A stretch of 64,000 nt of DNA, taken from NCBI GenBank assembly GCA_015039365.1, contig WION01000044.1:1-64000 (forward strand), written 5' to 3'. The notes below the pieces were generated by a model, which worked only from the letters and a program-made list of their open reading frames with translations, did no database searches and was not told where the DNA came from. The stretch comes from Amanita rubescens (taxonomy: Eukaryota > Basidiomycota > Agaricomycetes > Agaricales > Amanitaceae). A program made the position numbers and the translations under genes. Shown here in pieces: positions 42,101 through 53,876 of the stretch (positions are counted from its first letter, which is position 1; each line of letters starts with the position of its first letter).

Positions 42101-45100
42101 TGGGTCTCTATCGTTGATAACTGGGTCAAAGGTCTGTTGCAGCAACCAAAAGACTTTTTGGTCAAGGAAGAGCAGTCTATCACTGCTCGTCTCCGAGAGG
42201 TCGAGTCAGGAGCTATGTTTCTCATGGTTCACGAGACGTGGTCTATCCATTCGTCTGGTGTCAAAACTATTCGCTGTTTAAGCGACTTCCTTTCGGAACT
42301 GGAGTCAAATCCGGAAGTGAATGGTACCATAACCTTTAATCTTCACATGGTCGAGTGCTTGCAGGGAAAGCATTACGACAAAACATACTTGGATGGTTTC
42401 AACGAACTATTTGACGCGACTGAGCAAGCTAGACTGGATCATTGGCGTCAGTCCAAGTATCAGGATATTCCTCTACGCATTGCTGAAAGCGATTCCGATA
42501 AGGATCGCAAAATTTGGCGGTACATTTTCCCACAGCTTATGCAGTTGGCACTGGACACGTACGGTCAATCGTTGTTCTCTGTGCGGGAGAGTCTAATTGC
42601 TGCCGTCCCTCGCCTTCATCCCACGATTTCTCTGGTGGCCGGTCTGAGCAGTAGAGTTCCACCTGGACTGTCTGGTCGCAGTCCTGCAAGCTTGAGCGAT
42701 GGCCTCAGGCTCTTGAAGGAACAAAAACCACTTGTCGACCAATGGTACACCTGGGTTAAGGTGCTGTGTGCCACTGCCATGGTATCAGAGCCTTTACGAC
42801 CTGGACCCCTGAACAGGGAACATACACAGGTCCCATCTGATGCTGCATTTGAACGGGAACGACTCTCGACAACCCGCGGACTGTTCCGATATCTCACCCC
42901 ATTCTTGGACTCCGAGTACATGCATTTCCGTGATACGGCTGTCTTGTGTATCAGCTCATTCCCATCCATCGCTTATCCTCAGCTATTGGAGGACCTAAGC
43001 CTCCTAGCCAGTCGGCAATTTTACGATGATCCAAGGGCTAAGGTTGGGGAGATCCTTGGCAACCGTCAAGTACACGATGAGTCAAAAACCAAGACAGCAG
43101 GAGCCTCGTTATCAATAGATCGATCCAGGCGACAAGAGCGGCTTCATGCTGCCGTGGCGCGAATTTATTATCTAACGGCGCATCTACTCCATCAACAGCG
43201 GGCGACTGGTAGGCAAGCCGCTCTGGCAAACGTTCTCAAGTTTGTACGCAATACGCAAGCGTTTCTAGCGGCGCCGGATGTCCGCAACAATCACACCCTT
43301 CAACTGTTGCGTCAATATTTCTGTGGATTGGTTGAGCGCCTGTTTGATGGCCTTGCAACGCTGAAAGACTCTGACCGATTTATACCCCCGAACATGCATC
43401 TGACCTTGTACCACCTGTGCGAAGATTGGTGCCAATTGGGCCCTCAAGCTGATTCTGCCAAACAGCGGTTCATTCTGATGCAGAGAGCTGTCGCCTCTAG
43501 TTCACAAAGCCCAGCAGATTTCGTAGAGCGGTTCAAAAGAGAGTCGACTTCACTCTCTCAGGCTGCTATTGGGGCTTTGACATCGCTTTGTGTAGGCCAA
43601 CTCCCGATGATTTCTATTTGATATGATTTGATGAGTTCATTTTCAGCCCAAGGCCTTCTTTCCACCAGATCTTTCGGCTAACTCGCCTACGGATCGCCCT
43701 CCGGCAGAATTCCTGAAGCCGTTAACGGCGTGCGCGGTGTTAGACCGGCTCTTCGCCATCTTATCCTCTTCGAACAACCTGAATCAGGAAAGGGGGAAGT
43801 AAGTGTATAGCTTTTCATTCGCGAGAAGGCACTGAGCAGCTCGCGATTACAGAAAGGCACTATCCACCATTCTCGTTTCTAACCCGTTGAATGCAGAGCT
43901 GATAACCGAGGCATTGAAGCGGGCTGCAGTTTCATCAGATCAGCCCGAGTCCGGTGGTCGCTTTTTTGAAGTCCTCTCAGACGTCGTCTGCTACCAGGAA
44001 GAGCACGGTTTTTCATTTGGACAAGTCATCTGTCTGGGATTGACGAACTTGTGTAATCCTTCCACAGAGATTCGCCGACGCGCATTTAATATGTTGGAAT
44101 CGTTGCATGTCAAATCCAACGGCCTGCTTTCAATGTTCAACTTTGAACCATTCGTCTGTAGCTTAGCTTCGGGGACATATCTTCATGCGCACCGTCTCAT
44201 TGCAGACTTTCTCGCTGGCGAACACCCGAACCAAGCCCACGATATACTCGTTCGTGTAGCTATCTGGCTGCCAACTCTGCCAGAGGACAAGAATAAGACT
44301 GTGATCGTTCTACTAATGCTACAAGGCCTGGAGTCCTGGATACCAAATATCCAGCTCTTAACAGAGGACAAGCAAAGCCTGTCGCAGGGCGGGACACTCG
44401 CACTTTATCACCTTATATCCTTAACTCTGCGGTTTGGACAAACCCATTGCGAACAGATTCTGACCATTTGGTCGAGATTGGTGGAGCCTCCTTGCCAATC
44501 GAATGGTCATGCCACGATCAGATTCCTCCTTGAGCAATCTCATAAGATTGGAAGCGCTGCCTTCATTTCCTGCGCTGCCAATATTGTCGCCTCTCTTTGT
44601 CAGACCCACGTTGGACGCCAAATATTCGACGACCTATGCTCCATGATCGAGCCTGCTCGCATGCTACCTACCATCGATCACAAATTAACGTTCCCTGAAG
44701 CTCAGGACGTGGAATTATGGTCAGAACTTGATGCATTGTTTGCTGAACAACCTCGCCTACAACTTGGTTCTGCGCAATTTGCTTGGCTGTTTTTGACTGA
44801 TGTCGCCTTGCAGCGTCACTGGGAGTTGAAGACACGTTTACCTACGCTGCTTCACGTGCTTGTAATTCATCTTGATCACCGTAACTCTCAAGTACGCTGT
44901 CGAGCTCAACGCATGCTTTTTCAACTCATCAGATCTTGGATTCCTGGGTTAGACGAACTACCCGATCGGACAATTGCTCGTGGTCAGCCAACTGCTCGCG
45001 ATGCACTTAACCAGTTGGAGCAGGAGGCCGAGTCTCATTATTGGAAAGAAGATGAACCGGAAGCTGATTTGGGACCCAAGCTCAAATGGCTCTGCGCTCA

Positions 45101-46715
45101 GGTCGTAGAGTTGTTGGATCCCCTATTCCCCTCTTTAACGGAGTCGTGGGGTTCTGTTGCCCTGACTTGGGGAACGTCTTGCTCTATTCGCCAGAATGCA
45201 TTTCGATCGCTTCAAATTTTCCGAGCCTTGGCACCGCGTGTAAAACAAAGTGATATGGCGCTTTTGTTGGGGAGACTGTCCAACACTATTTCGGCACCTG
45301 TGGAAGAGAATATTGAGCCTTTCAACTGCGAGATCATACGAACCATTTCAGCTATTGTCGAAATGGAAGATGTTGACAGGAACCTGTTGCCCCAACTTTT
45401 CTGGAGTACATGCGCTTGTCTTTCAACTACCGTCGAAAGAGAGTTCCGCCAAGTGCTTCTACTCTTAAACTCAATCTTAACAAGATTCCCTCTGGATTCT
45501 AGCACTACCGACTTCCTCTTGTCACATCAGCCGAAGAATTGGTCTGGGCCTGCGTGCCTTCAGCCTTTATTACTCAAAGGCTTGCGTTCGTCCGTTACGT
45601 CGGGGTTGACTTTTAAAACTCTACTTCGTCTCTCGACGAATAAACAAGACAATCGTCTTGTAGACCCATCCCCAGGGCGTGTACGGGATTTGTACACGTT
45701 GTTGCTACCATGGTGTCTACATGCAATGACATCCGAGAAACAGGATGATACTCTAAAAGTGTTTGCTCAGAATGTCAGTAGTCTGGTCACGAAAGAAGGA
45801 CGCCCAAGCATACAAAGAATCATGGCCTCTTTTGCCAAGAATAGCTTCAGAACCAAGGACGACTTCCTGCGTCAGTCAGTCTCAAGCCTTCGTGAACACT
45901 ACGGTAGCGAACAGTGGACAGAGGTTGTCACCCTGTTATTGAGCTTGGTCCTGAATCACGAACGGTGGCTACGGATTCATTCCATGCAAATCTTGAAACT
46001 GCTTTTCCAGCAGCGAGAAACACGCAACCCGTTCGAACTGTTGGGGTCGGAACTACTTATGCCTTTGCTACGCTTGCTGGAGACCGATCTTGCAATGCAA
46101 GCACTTGATGTCCTTGAGGAGCCCATGGTCTTGTTGAATCGTGGACCAACCGCGAAGCATGTTCTCCGAATGAGCATGCACATCCAGACCCTCCAGAATT
46201 CTGACACAGCTACCACCATTTTCGGAGTTCCTGAGGAATCTGGATGGTGTATTCCACAGGTTGAGCCACAGCGAGAGACGTGCCGAGCCAACGTTGGTGC
46301 TGTCTTTGACACTTGCTCTATGCCGACGCGTCCATCTCGCATTGATTTCGAGCCGGAAGTAGAGGCCCTGGCGGATTTACAGTCCGCGACAGAGGACGAT
46401 TTGGGCGGTCTCGTTAAAGACCTGCACGATTTGACAAGTTTCTTCCAAGAAGGGCCATCTCGAGCAAGAAAGGCACCGCCAACACCAAATCGACGCCTGG
46501 AGGCGCGAGTGGCAGCGATTCTGGCTAAATCCACAGCAGCAGCAACGGTAGCAGACATTCCTCAGACCCCTTTCTTGGATGTTTTTAGGGTTGGTAGCCG
46601 CGGTGGTCTATTTGATGAAGAATCTGACGATTCGGACTCGGACTCGGAGGACGACGCTTTCATTTTTGACTCTCCTAATGTTTTACGCTCTAAGAATGGC
46701 AAACGCCTTCGCTAG
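39105..46715 (+). CDS. PAG1: cell morphogenesis protein PAG1 (Furry/Mor2/Tao3 family)
   Basis: Giant HEAT/ARM-like scaffold of the RAM/MOR network that binds the NDR kinase-Mob complex and directs polarised growth and cell separation. Exon 1 (39105-39135, MSEPIQITIP) joins DFDDEEYNAAPTLFG. A Ser/Pro-rich tail follows, then the conserved N-terminal domain (SDFALHAVFIRFADSAEGKI), MNGILRLFWTYLYRCPESAS, LIWTYLYRC-type repeats and the central and C-terminal regions through 46715, where an acidic SDSDSEDDAFIF tail ends the protein. About ten short GT-AG introns can be placed (for example 39136-39181, and between LTSLC and PKAFFPPDL). The frame breaks once, near 41461-41475 (APERATIAV to YTALLLSLHALEKEN), with no usable intron, so one base is gained or two lost there. 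Otherwise it is a complete, well-preserved gene of about 2,400 codons. Confidence 0.9.
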
Positions 46716-46905
46716 TTCTTCATTCGTGCTTTATTGCTGTGCAACATATTTATCTATTAGACTCTTGCATCCTTGTAACGCAACTGTACGATAGCGACAC
46801 CAATACTGTAATAATAATCGGAATGGCAGATAATCAAGTAATAAATCATCGTTTTACTCAACATCTTTAAAACACTCTGTATAATCTAGCAGACATGAAC
46901 TGTAT
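46716..46905 (-). pseudogene. decayed copy of the MLH1 3' end and flank
   Basis: GGCAGATAATCAAGTAA, CTCAACATCTTT and CTAGCAGACA match 50090-50165, the 3' flank and last codons of MLH1. The translated relic reads CLLDYTECF where MLH1 has [12 protein letters not shown]. It lies directly after the PAG1 stop codon, so this is one copy of a duplicated PAG1-MLH1 junction. Confidence 0.7.
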
Positions 46906-47009
46906 CCAAGTCGTGCATAGTTGCATTACACAGCGCCAAAAGCATACGGCAAATGGGCTCAGTAGTAGATTATAATCCGGGTAAGATTTAGCCTTGAAGC
47001 GTATGCGTC

Positions 47010-48363
47010 AAGGCTCATCTGGTCTGGTCATTCTAAATACATGTCGGTGGCAAAATTCAGCATTTAGATCGAGAAGCGACAATCGAATGTCAAGATCAGC
47101 GCTCTTCTCGGAGGGCACAGGAGAAGATCCAAAATCGAACCTGTCCATAACAAGATCCAAAGGTTCCGCCGCACCACTCAAAAGAAGGATCCTTGGCAAG
47201 AGGTGCATGAATTGCCAGGAACCGGGCGTTTGGGAGAGGGATAGCCTCCGAGTGATCTGTGAATGTTACCTGACGACTGCCGCAAAGTGCCCAGATTGTC
47301 TCGGGAAACTCTGAGAGCCACTTCACGTTGTACACATCGGGTTCGTTCTATTGGAGTGAGCTAGTAGAAAACATTGAATTATGGGAGTACAGACCGTTGC
47401 TTCAAAGCGCTATTCAAAGTTGTCAAATGCATAATGCATTGATTTCTCTAACAATATTCCATTACTTGGCAAATCAAAATCTACAATATTTTCAAGACGC
47501 TCAATCGTGTCTTCTGAAAGGTCGGCATAATGCCAGAGGATGTCTTAAGTCTCCGGCAAAGAGATATCCTACAAGAGGCTCTCAGAGGCATACGGAATGA
47601 GAAGATGAGAGAATGAGTACTGAAGTACTGACCAATCCTGGATTTGATTTGTTCGCTTTAGCGATCGACCTTCGAATAATCTGGGCGCCAATGGTCGAAA
47701 TCTTACTGCCAGGTGCTGGTTCTATCACGGCACATTTGTTTGCTTGACGCTCTTTGAGCTGTTTTGGACGTAAAAATCAAATTTTAGTTCGAACAAAAAA
47801 CATACGAGTTGGAGGAAATGGGATTCTCTCTCTTCTTCCATAACGGTCATCGATGTTCCTGTTTCACCCAAGGTACTAACGGAAGGCACTTTACTTTTAT
47901 ATACGCCCTTAACTACCAGTAAATGATGAGCGAGGAAGTAGTAAGAGACACATCTAGACATACAAGAAAACGCGGATGTGGCAACATACATAGTAACATA
48001 ACCAATTTTTCCTCACGATAGTTGCAACGAATTACCGCGCACGCGACATAACGTTGGGGGCGTTGTTTAGCATCTCTCTAAGGATCTTGAGTGAGTCGGT
48101 CCTAGTCCTAGTTGTCCCGTTTCCAACTATACGACGCTCCTCAGGAACCTTCTCAAAAAACCAAGAGCTGGGCGTTCGCATTCTCAACGTGTTCTATGGT
48201 CCGGTTTGTCTCGTTGTTCATGCAATCCAAAACGGTTTTAATAAAGTCGCTGCACAGTAGTGATAAACTGAAAGTCAAGGTGGACATGGTGGGTAAATTG
48301 AGCGACAAGACATTCGTAACAGACTCCCGCCCAATTTCCAAAAACTCCATCGTCTGCCCTTAG
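47010..48363 (-). pseudogene. HNH-nuclease-family pseudogene
   Basis: Fragments in order on the minus strand: LLCSDFIKTVLDCMNNE, ENANAQLLVF, ERRIVGNGTTRTRTDSLKIL, REMLNNAP, RYVACAVIRCNYREEKLV, VYKSKVPSVSTLGETGTSM, a His-region remnant (GAQIIRRSIAKAN), RQVTFTDHSEAIPLPNARFL and LLSGAAEPLDLVMDRFDF. This is the layout of basidiomycete HNH endonuclease-like proteins. Compared with the fragment at 21500-21985, a T run has gained one base (about 48160) and 13 bases are deleted near 48055, and the core Ala-His-Ile motif reads AQI. It is not functional. It lies in the spacer that separates PAG1 from MLH1. Confidence 0.65.
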
Positions 48364-48419
48364 TGCCCTGCTCGCTTATCCCGCCGTGATTTTTATCCCT
48401 CGCCGGCTAATCTCGAAAT

Positions 48420-48668
48420 AGAAGCCTGGCGGATATACTGGAACCCGCAACAGAAGACGATTTGGGTGGTCTCGTTAAATAAAGGATTACACGATTTCAA
48501 CTCCAAATCGACATTCCCCAGCCTGTCTTGGATGTTTTTAGGGTTGGTAGTCGCGCTGGTCTATTTAATGATGAATCTGACGATTCGGACTTGGACACTT
48601 TCATTATTTACTCTCGTGATGTTTTACACTCTGTAAACACCTCCCAAGTTCACTGCTGTGCGACATAG
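48420..48668 (+). pseudogene. decayed copy of the PAG1 3' end
   Basis: CCTGGCGGAT, GAAGACGATTTGGGTGGTCT, CTTGGATGTTTTTAGGGTTG, GGTCTATTTAATGATGAATC, TGACGATTCGGACT and GTGATGTTTTACACTCTG match 46380-46700 in order, with deletions that destroy the frame. The match continues into the PAG1 3' UTR (GCTGTGCGACATA). It is the other half of the duplicated junction. Confidence 0.8.
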
Positions 48669-48685
48669 TGCCACAACTCTTTCCG

Positions 48686-49915
48686 ATGGCGCCTAAGAGA
48701 AAATTCGAGGGCGAGAAGCTGCCGCCGCCGATTGAGGATGGGCTCTCTTCACTTATTTCGAATTATGAATCAGCTGAATCGGCTGTACTCTGGCTCCTGA
48801 ATGCATACAGATTTGACCGGAATGTCTTGCGGAAGTCCCTTAGAGGTTTGTTGTTGCTCTTCGGTTTTATGCTCTAATGTCTTCGGTAGATGAACGCGTG
48901 GAGGCTAGTTTGTCCAATGTCAAGTTTGAAGACATGGCCGAATTTGTTGAGCTTAATCCCCGGCTAGAGTTAGATGACATCGGGACGTTCAACCTCCATC
49001 GCTCTCGCATCCCCACCGACCTTTTCCGGTCTATTGTAGAGGACATGGATGTTCTACTGGTTCAATATGGTCCACTGTCTGCCCAAAATAATGAAGCGGC
49101 AAGATCCCGTTTCCTCTCTCCGGTGAGATGATTTTTTACGTACACACTGCCCAAATTAAAGCATGTAACAACAGATTTTCAACCGCCTGATAGCTCAATT
49201 CGGCTTTGCTTTTAGAAATATTCCTGAAACGATCATCGAAGGGCGCATCAGCACACGGGGCAGGATTGAGCACTATTTTAAAGCATTTGGCTCGATCTCT
49301 GTTTTGTTCATCGAGGTGAAGTTTAAAATTGGCAATGATGCTGAGCGTTTGGACGCGATTGCTCAAGTCATAGCGAAATGCGATAGTGGGTCATTTTTTC
49401 CTATACCCGATGTAGTATTTTATTCGTTCGAGTCCCCAGCGTGCGATTGGAATAATGCAGCGGAAGGTTTTGACGTGCCCGTCATTGGTATTCTCTGTGA
49501 TGGCATGTCGTTCGAATTCTTTTCATTCGATGGAAAGACACGCAAATTCACTCGTGGCTGCCTTCCCGGAGATCCTGCCGAACACCGCCGTGGTCTACGA
49601 CTCACTGATTTCACGTTAGACGGTCCCGACCGTTTCATAGCTGGTCTTCGTCGAATATGCGAGATAATATTTGACTTGTTCATGGGCGCTTACATCTCGA
49701 GCTTGACGTCGTTTCGTGAACGATCTGAACGGAAACCTAGAAAGAGCTTGGACAAGTGGGATGAAGCTTTAAAACACGCTCAAGAGGCGTTTGGGAAGTT
49801 CCGGGCTGCGGAAACCAAGCGTAAGGGCAAAGACAGTGAACAAGCGAATACTTTAGTTGAAGAGGCGATGAACGCTCTGGAGCTTAGGTCTGAGATTTCA
49901 CCTCACGTCATTTAA
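48686..49915 (+). CDS. PD-(D/E)XK nuclease-like protein
   Basis: Three exons with clean GT-AG introns: 48686-48845, 48890-49122, 49175-49915. The core reads GRISTRGRIEHYFKAFG, then SVLFIEVKFKIGNDAERLDA with IAQVIAKCD: an acidic residue, a beta-strand and the E-V-K motif, the signature of a PD-(D/E)XK fold. It continues with the family-typical CDWNNAAEGFDVPVIGILCD and FEFFSFDGKTRKFTRGCLPG. The C-terminal third is a charged coiled helix (KSLDKWDEALKHAQEAFGKF). Proteins like this are expanded in mushrooms and some occur in Crinkler-type or defence contexts; the substrate is unknown. The gene starts 18 bp after the PAG1 3'-end relic and ends just before MLH1's 3' flank, so it was inserted into the duplicated junction. 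The frame is intact. Confidence 0.75.
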
Positions 49916-50124
49916 TGCTAATGTACCGTATGTATTAGTATTGAATCGTTGACTATCCGCCGAACAAATCTCATCATGACTGGTTGGGATGATGTAAAAG
50001 TTGAAGAGGTGTAAAGAGGATTTCCTTGTAACCCAACAACTAGCAACTATACGATAGCAACACCAATTACTGTAATAATAGTCGAAATGGCAGATAATCA
50101 AGTAACAATTAATCATCGTTGTGC

Positions 50125-52957
50125 TCAACATCTTTCAAATACTTTGTATAGGTCTGGCAGACAGGCAATCTGAACGACGTCTCGATCAAGGAGTGACTTT
50201 GGAGCCTGAAGATACCGTCTCATAGCTGGGAATAAAATGTGCTGTATCTGCCATCGTTCCGCCTTTTCTTGCGCCTCTTCCTGCTCGGTGTCACCATTCT
50301 CGACTAGCGACGGTCCCGGTGTGTAAAAGTAGGCAAGTTCTCGGAAAAAAGTGTTGAAGCACTCAATTTCTGTCTGCCAATCCACCTAGAATACGTCAAT
50401 TCAGACGATACGACGCCCAATGCATCGCGCTCACCTGAGGACCAAGTCGCATTAGAAAGTTGGGAAGATTGTCAAGATTCGGAGTATAGTCCCGTAAGAG
50501 AAGAGGAAGGCTCTCTACTAGGCCTGATTCACTAATATCCAGCGAGAAATACTCTGAAAGCATGGATCGTCTTTGTATCAGAATATCCACGATACGCTAT
50601 GAACCCTTCGTCAAGTTAATGGCACTGACAAAGAAGAGATTGGCATACGTTGACAATTTCAGCCTTGCTCAATGGGCTATCTTTGGTCTCTTCAACTTGC
50701 ACTGCTATTTCAACCAACGATCGTAAAGGTGGTGGAGGTTCTAGTCTCAAGCGGTTTATGTCTCCAAATTGCCTCAGTCCGAGTTGGTAGAATAGTTCCT
50801 CGCTGAAATGACGGTAAATACGATCGCTCAAGAAATTCAGAGATTGAGGACTAACGCCAGTGCAGTGTGATTCACGAGGTACAGGTTAGTAGAGTGTTGA
50901 ATCAAGGATAGACAACGTTCCAGATCGACGATGCCCACAAAGGTGTGTTTCTCCAAGATTTCTGTCAACTCTAGACGAAAATCGGCTTTGGTATAGAGGC
51001 AAAGAGAAAAGACAGCGTACGTTGATGTTTATCTTTCACAAAAGCTTGCCGCAAGGTTTTAACAGAAGTTAAGGAGCAATCTGACTCTTTGATCTCTCTT
51101 GTTTTTGGTGTTTCTGGATTTTGAACGGCAGCCTCCTGCAATTCTACTTGTGCCGGGTTTGCCACAGGGAACATCGAGTCGAGTGTGCGATCGTGCAAAG
51201 ACGTCCGGACTTTCTGGTGAGAGTACACCTTTTTGCGTGTGTCCCCTTTCAGTATGCATTAGCTAGATACATGGCGATAATTAATTGGACGTACCGGAAG
51301 ATGTAGATGGCGTTGCACCTTCAGTCTCATCGTCTTGGTCAACATTTTTTTCTTTCCCCTTGCGCTTTTTGCTATTTATATTTTCTGGCTCGGCAATTCC
51401 TCCAGTCAGTAAAGTCTGAAATAAGAGCAGATTGAATCAGGAAAAACAACTTTTAATGTGTTGTACGTATACTACCTGGCATTCAAAGGCCCTAGATTGA
51501 CCTTGAGAGGCGAGTGCATGACCCAAAGACTCTGATATAGTTTCGATGATCGTCTCTTCATTGAGGAAATGTACCTCGCGTTTTGTTGGATGAACATTAA
51601 CGTCGACGGCCCGGGGGTCAATCATCAAACTAAAGAAAAGGGCATTAGTCAAGTTAAAAATCGATAGATCGTGGGTACCTTAGATATACAAAAGGAAAGG
51701 ATCCCTTGGGCAATATACCGTTATATATTGATTCAACAGCGCGTTTGGTGCGAGGAGATTCAACCAGCCTGTCTAGTAAGATGAGAAGCGTACCAGGGCT
51801 CTTATGAATCGACATACGATTGATGAAGAGAATAAATGTCATTTTTTTGGCTTGGTAATTGGCATTGGTAAACAAAGCTTCAGCGGTCCAAGATTCTGAG
51901 TTGTCCTCTAATAGTTCGTCGTCATTCTCAGATAGTCTCTTTTTCTTTCGATTCTTGGGTAATATTTTCGCTTCTAGAAGTTCCTTGGCGATGGAATGGC
52001 CATACAGTAACCGTATAGCATGTGTCGTTTCGGACCCCGACGGCGTCGACAGATCTGGAGAAGATGATCCAACCTGCAACGAATCAACATGAGCAAATTT
52101 TCAAACTCCCTTTACTTACCTTCTTGCAAGAGAAGGAAACTTTCGAATTGTGTATTGCGTACCGGGTCAGCAGATCGAGTATGCGCCCATATTCCTCTGA
52201 TGGACTGCGTAATGCAGAAAGACGCGTCGGAATGTTGTAGAATAAATCTTCAATCTAGAACCTTATGTTTGCATCGCGAAATGGGGAGATAATTGGATCC
52301 TTACGACGATGGTCGTACCGTCATTACCAGCACATGCCTTAGGTTCTGACAATTGGCCAGGTTTATGCGGAACTAACGCCCCATCCAAATAACACGCCCT
52401 ATTGACACTGGTTAGTTCAGTATTGAAGAATGTGTGTTTTTCACCGACTTCCAAGCACATGTATCAGCCATCACCTTAGTTATGACAGATAGTCGTGAAA
52501 CGTGTGAAATGGATGCCAGCGCTTCTCCACGGAACCCATATGTCGTCAAATGGGAAAGGTCTGAGAATTTGGAGAGTTTCGAGGTTGTAAAACGCTCCGC
52601 TAAAATAGCCAGATCTGCTTTCTATGACATCACGACGTGAATTACTGTGAAATAATGGGTTCTAAGACTCACGCGAATACCACAGCCATTATCTTGAAGT
52701 TGCAGTAGTTTCAATCCACCGTCCTTCACAGTGATGCGTATAGAAGTGGCACCAGCATCGAGTGAGTTCTCTAAAATCTCCTTGAGCGCCGACGCTGGGC
52801 GATGGATGATCTAGGATTTGAGTGTTAAGCAAAGAACGTGGGTAAGGACGTGACATACTTCTCCAGCTGCAATGCGGTTTACAAGAGATTGTCCTAGACG
52901 ACGTATTGGCAGCGGGCCGGGTGGTTCAGGCGAATTGGCACGTGTATTTGAAGTCAT
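50125..52957 (-). CDS. MLH1: DNA mismatch repair protein MLH1
   Basis: MutL homolog; heterodimerises with PMS1/MLH3 for mismatch repair and meiotic crossover resolution in the nucleus. The first exon is short ([15 protein letters not shown]). The next gives the GHKL ATPase motifs [11 protein letters not shown] and DNGCGI, followed by ERFTTSKL and [14 protein letters not shown] (the MutL signature). Further exons include [40 protein letters not shown] and, at the end, [20 protein letters not shown] with [15 protein letters not shown] is the conserved eukaryotic MLH1 C-terminus that completes the partner's endonuclease site. The stop is at 50125-50127. About twelve short introns; the conserved motifs I checked are intact. 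It is convergent with PAG1 and divergent from the CBS gene, with 73 bp between start codons. Confidence 0.95.
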
Positions 52958-53030
52958 GAACGTGCATGAACAATAAGAAGACAAGTCGATCTAAGCCCTA
53001 ACCAGAAAACAAGGTTTAGTGCCCTCCAAC
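52958..53030. promoter_or_regulatory. 73 bp bidirectional promoter, MLH1 and CBS gene
   Basis: The start codons of MLH1 (52957, minus) and the CBS gene (53031, plus) are 73 bp apart, so 5' control elements must be shared. No ACGCGT or TATA box was seen. Confidence 0.5.
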
Positions 53031-53744
53031 ATGGCCACTGCTACGCTCAGCAGTGCGACAACGTACGATGCGCACCCCGTACCTGCCAACTGACTATTCT
53101 GTGAAAGACAAATACCGTGGAGCAGTTGTAGAGGCAAGGCTTAAGCGTCGCATGTAATCTCCATTTACTCATTTGTCTCGAATCCATATAGGACCTTCAG
53201 CTTCCCCCTGCCTTCTGCTTACCATCCTCTGAGCCCATCGCTCGCGCTATCGACCAGGCATACGAACGTGACTTCTCGCATATACCGTCCGTCCCTTTTA
53301 CCCGATTCCTTTCTGTGCACTAATTTGGAATTTCACCGTAGCGTCCTCAGCAGTAAGAGGCGTCCACTAGGATACATTGACGTTGCCGCCCTCAAGGCTA
53401 AATGGGAAGCCGGTCTCGCTAACCCAGTGAGTTATTCCTATGTTTAAATTCAGCTGTTCTTATCTCAGTATCATAAGGACGACAAGGTATTCAAGTACAT
53501 GACCAAGTTCAGACGAAATCCTTCAGAGCCTTATACTCTGATCTCACCGATGTCATCGCTGGTTGACTTGGAGAGGTTCCTGCAAACAAATCTTTTTGCG
53601 CTGGGCAAGTATAACAGAACGTTACGTGTATGCTATGAGTTAAATCATGATTCAGTGACAGATAATGAACGTAGATTCGTACTGGCTGTTGCCACAGCAC
53701 AGGATTTAGAAAACTTTGTAACACGGCGTGGCATTTATCGGTGA
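53031..53744 (+). CDS. CBS-domain protein
   Basis: Small protein with paired CBS motifs, which bind adenosyl ligands and regulate partner enzymes; the partner is unknown. Six exons: 53031-53052 (MATATLS), 53108-53133, 53192-53286, 53342-53426, 53478-53604, 53656-53744. Joining gives NKYRGAVVEDLQLPPAFCLP, IARAIDQAYERDFSHIPVLS, RRPLGYIDVAALKAKWEAG, KVFKYMTKFRRNPSEPYTLI, LERFLQTNLFALVTDNERRF and VLAVATAQDLENFVTRRGIY, in the order beta-strand, P-V-x-S-S/R-R turn and G-Y/V-A-T-x-Q-D-L-E expected of CBS pairs. Introns 2 and 5 use GC donors (GCAAGG at 53134, GCAAGT at 53605) with normal AG acceptors. The start is supported by the 55 bp first intron with donor GTGCGA and a CTGAC branch site. Confidence 0.8.
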
Positions 53745-53876
53745 TCGTCAAATTTCTATTACTTCTATTTTGTATATTATGAGTGAATTCATTACCTTCG
53801 CGAGGTCCAATGCACAACAAATAGTACAACATTACTTAAATAAGTGCAGTCCGATGTAATGCCAAATGTAAATCGT

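Noticed and set aside
45977..46558. 193-codon minus-strand frame
   Set aside because: Antisense to well-conserved PAG1 sequence; no motif.
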